Part shown: piece after piece, positions 63,951-64,000 of the stretch
How the letters are laid out: each line of letters opens with the position of its first letter
Numbering within the stretch: position 1 is the first letter of the stretch
NCBI GenBank assembly: GCA_038503035.1
Contig: JAVSML010020410.1
Coordinates: forward strand, 163,857 to 227,856
Length of the DNA stretch: 64,000 nucleotides
Reading direction: 5' to 3'
Source: Crocodylus rhombifer
Lineage: Eukaryota > Chordata > Crocodylia > Crocodylidae
Made by a program: the position numbers and the translations under genes
The notes under the pieces: generated by a model
The model's input: only the letters and a program-made list of their open reading frames with translations
The model's database searches: none
What the model was told of the DNA's origin: nothing

Positions 63951-64000
63951 ATGAATTACACTCTTAAAGTCACGTGCAGTTCGCTCTAGGCTGGGGCAAT

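Overview
The window is vertebrate nuclear DNA, most likely from a crocodilian (alligator- or crocodile-like). It has intron-rich genes with vertebrate exon structure. Its interspersed DNA is dominated by CR1 LINEs, short hAT-type DNA transposons with 8-bp target-site duplications and LTRs, with no Alu or L1. The species call is an inference from repeat style; a turtle is the main alternative.

Layout. (1) 1-25.4 kb: I recognise no host gene here. The region is old sequence packed with transposons. Its core is one old plus-strand CR1 LINE whose pieces are scattered over about 9.06-19.72 kb (possibly from about 8.0 kb). It is interrupted by a solo LTR next to its 5' part, a second LTR inside the endonuclease, a minus-strand CR1 that itself carries another CR1, and two later plus-strand CR1 copies. 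A second CR1 cluster lies at 22.4-25.0 kb. (2) 25.45-26.0 kb: a CpG-island promoter. (3) 25,672-44,559, plus strand: a complete BAP1 ortholog (nuclear ubiquitin C-terminal hydrolase). I resolved 17 coding exons with consistent splice phases, giving 728 codons plus stop, then a 3'UTR of about 2 kb with AATAAA at 46,531. (4) 47,281-59,169, minus strand: the last seven recognisable coding exons (395 residues) of an axonemal dynein heavy chain, DNAH1, converging on BAP1. The rest of DNAH1 lies beyond the right edge. (5) 59.2-64 kb: upstream DNAH1 intron, filled with CR1, hAT relics and hairpins.

How the genes relate. BAP1 and DNAH1 lie tail to tail, as they do next to each other in mammals, so the synteny is old. 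They share no pathway: BAP1 is a chromatin deubiquitinase (H2A K119, partners ASXL and HCF-1), and DNAH1 is a ciliary/flagellar inner-arm motor. Their candidate poly(A) signals are only about 200 bp apart. In mammals PHF7 lies head to head with BAP1; I see no PHF7 exons in the 25 kb upstream here.

I found no unknown biochemical system. The most unusual content is the transposon archaeology: several nested insertions whose order can be read from target-site duplications and interrupted reading frames; a possible tRNA-like/CR1 chimera; a Ty3/gypsy-like pol relic inside a DNAH1 intron; and several foldback structures.
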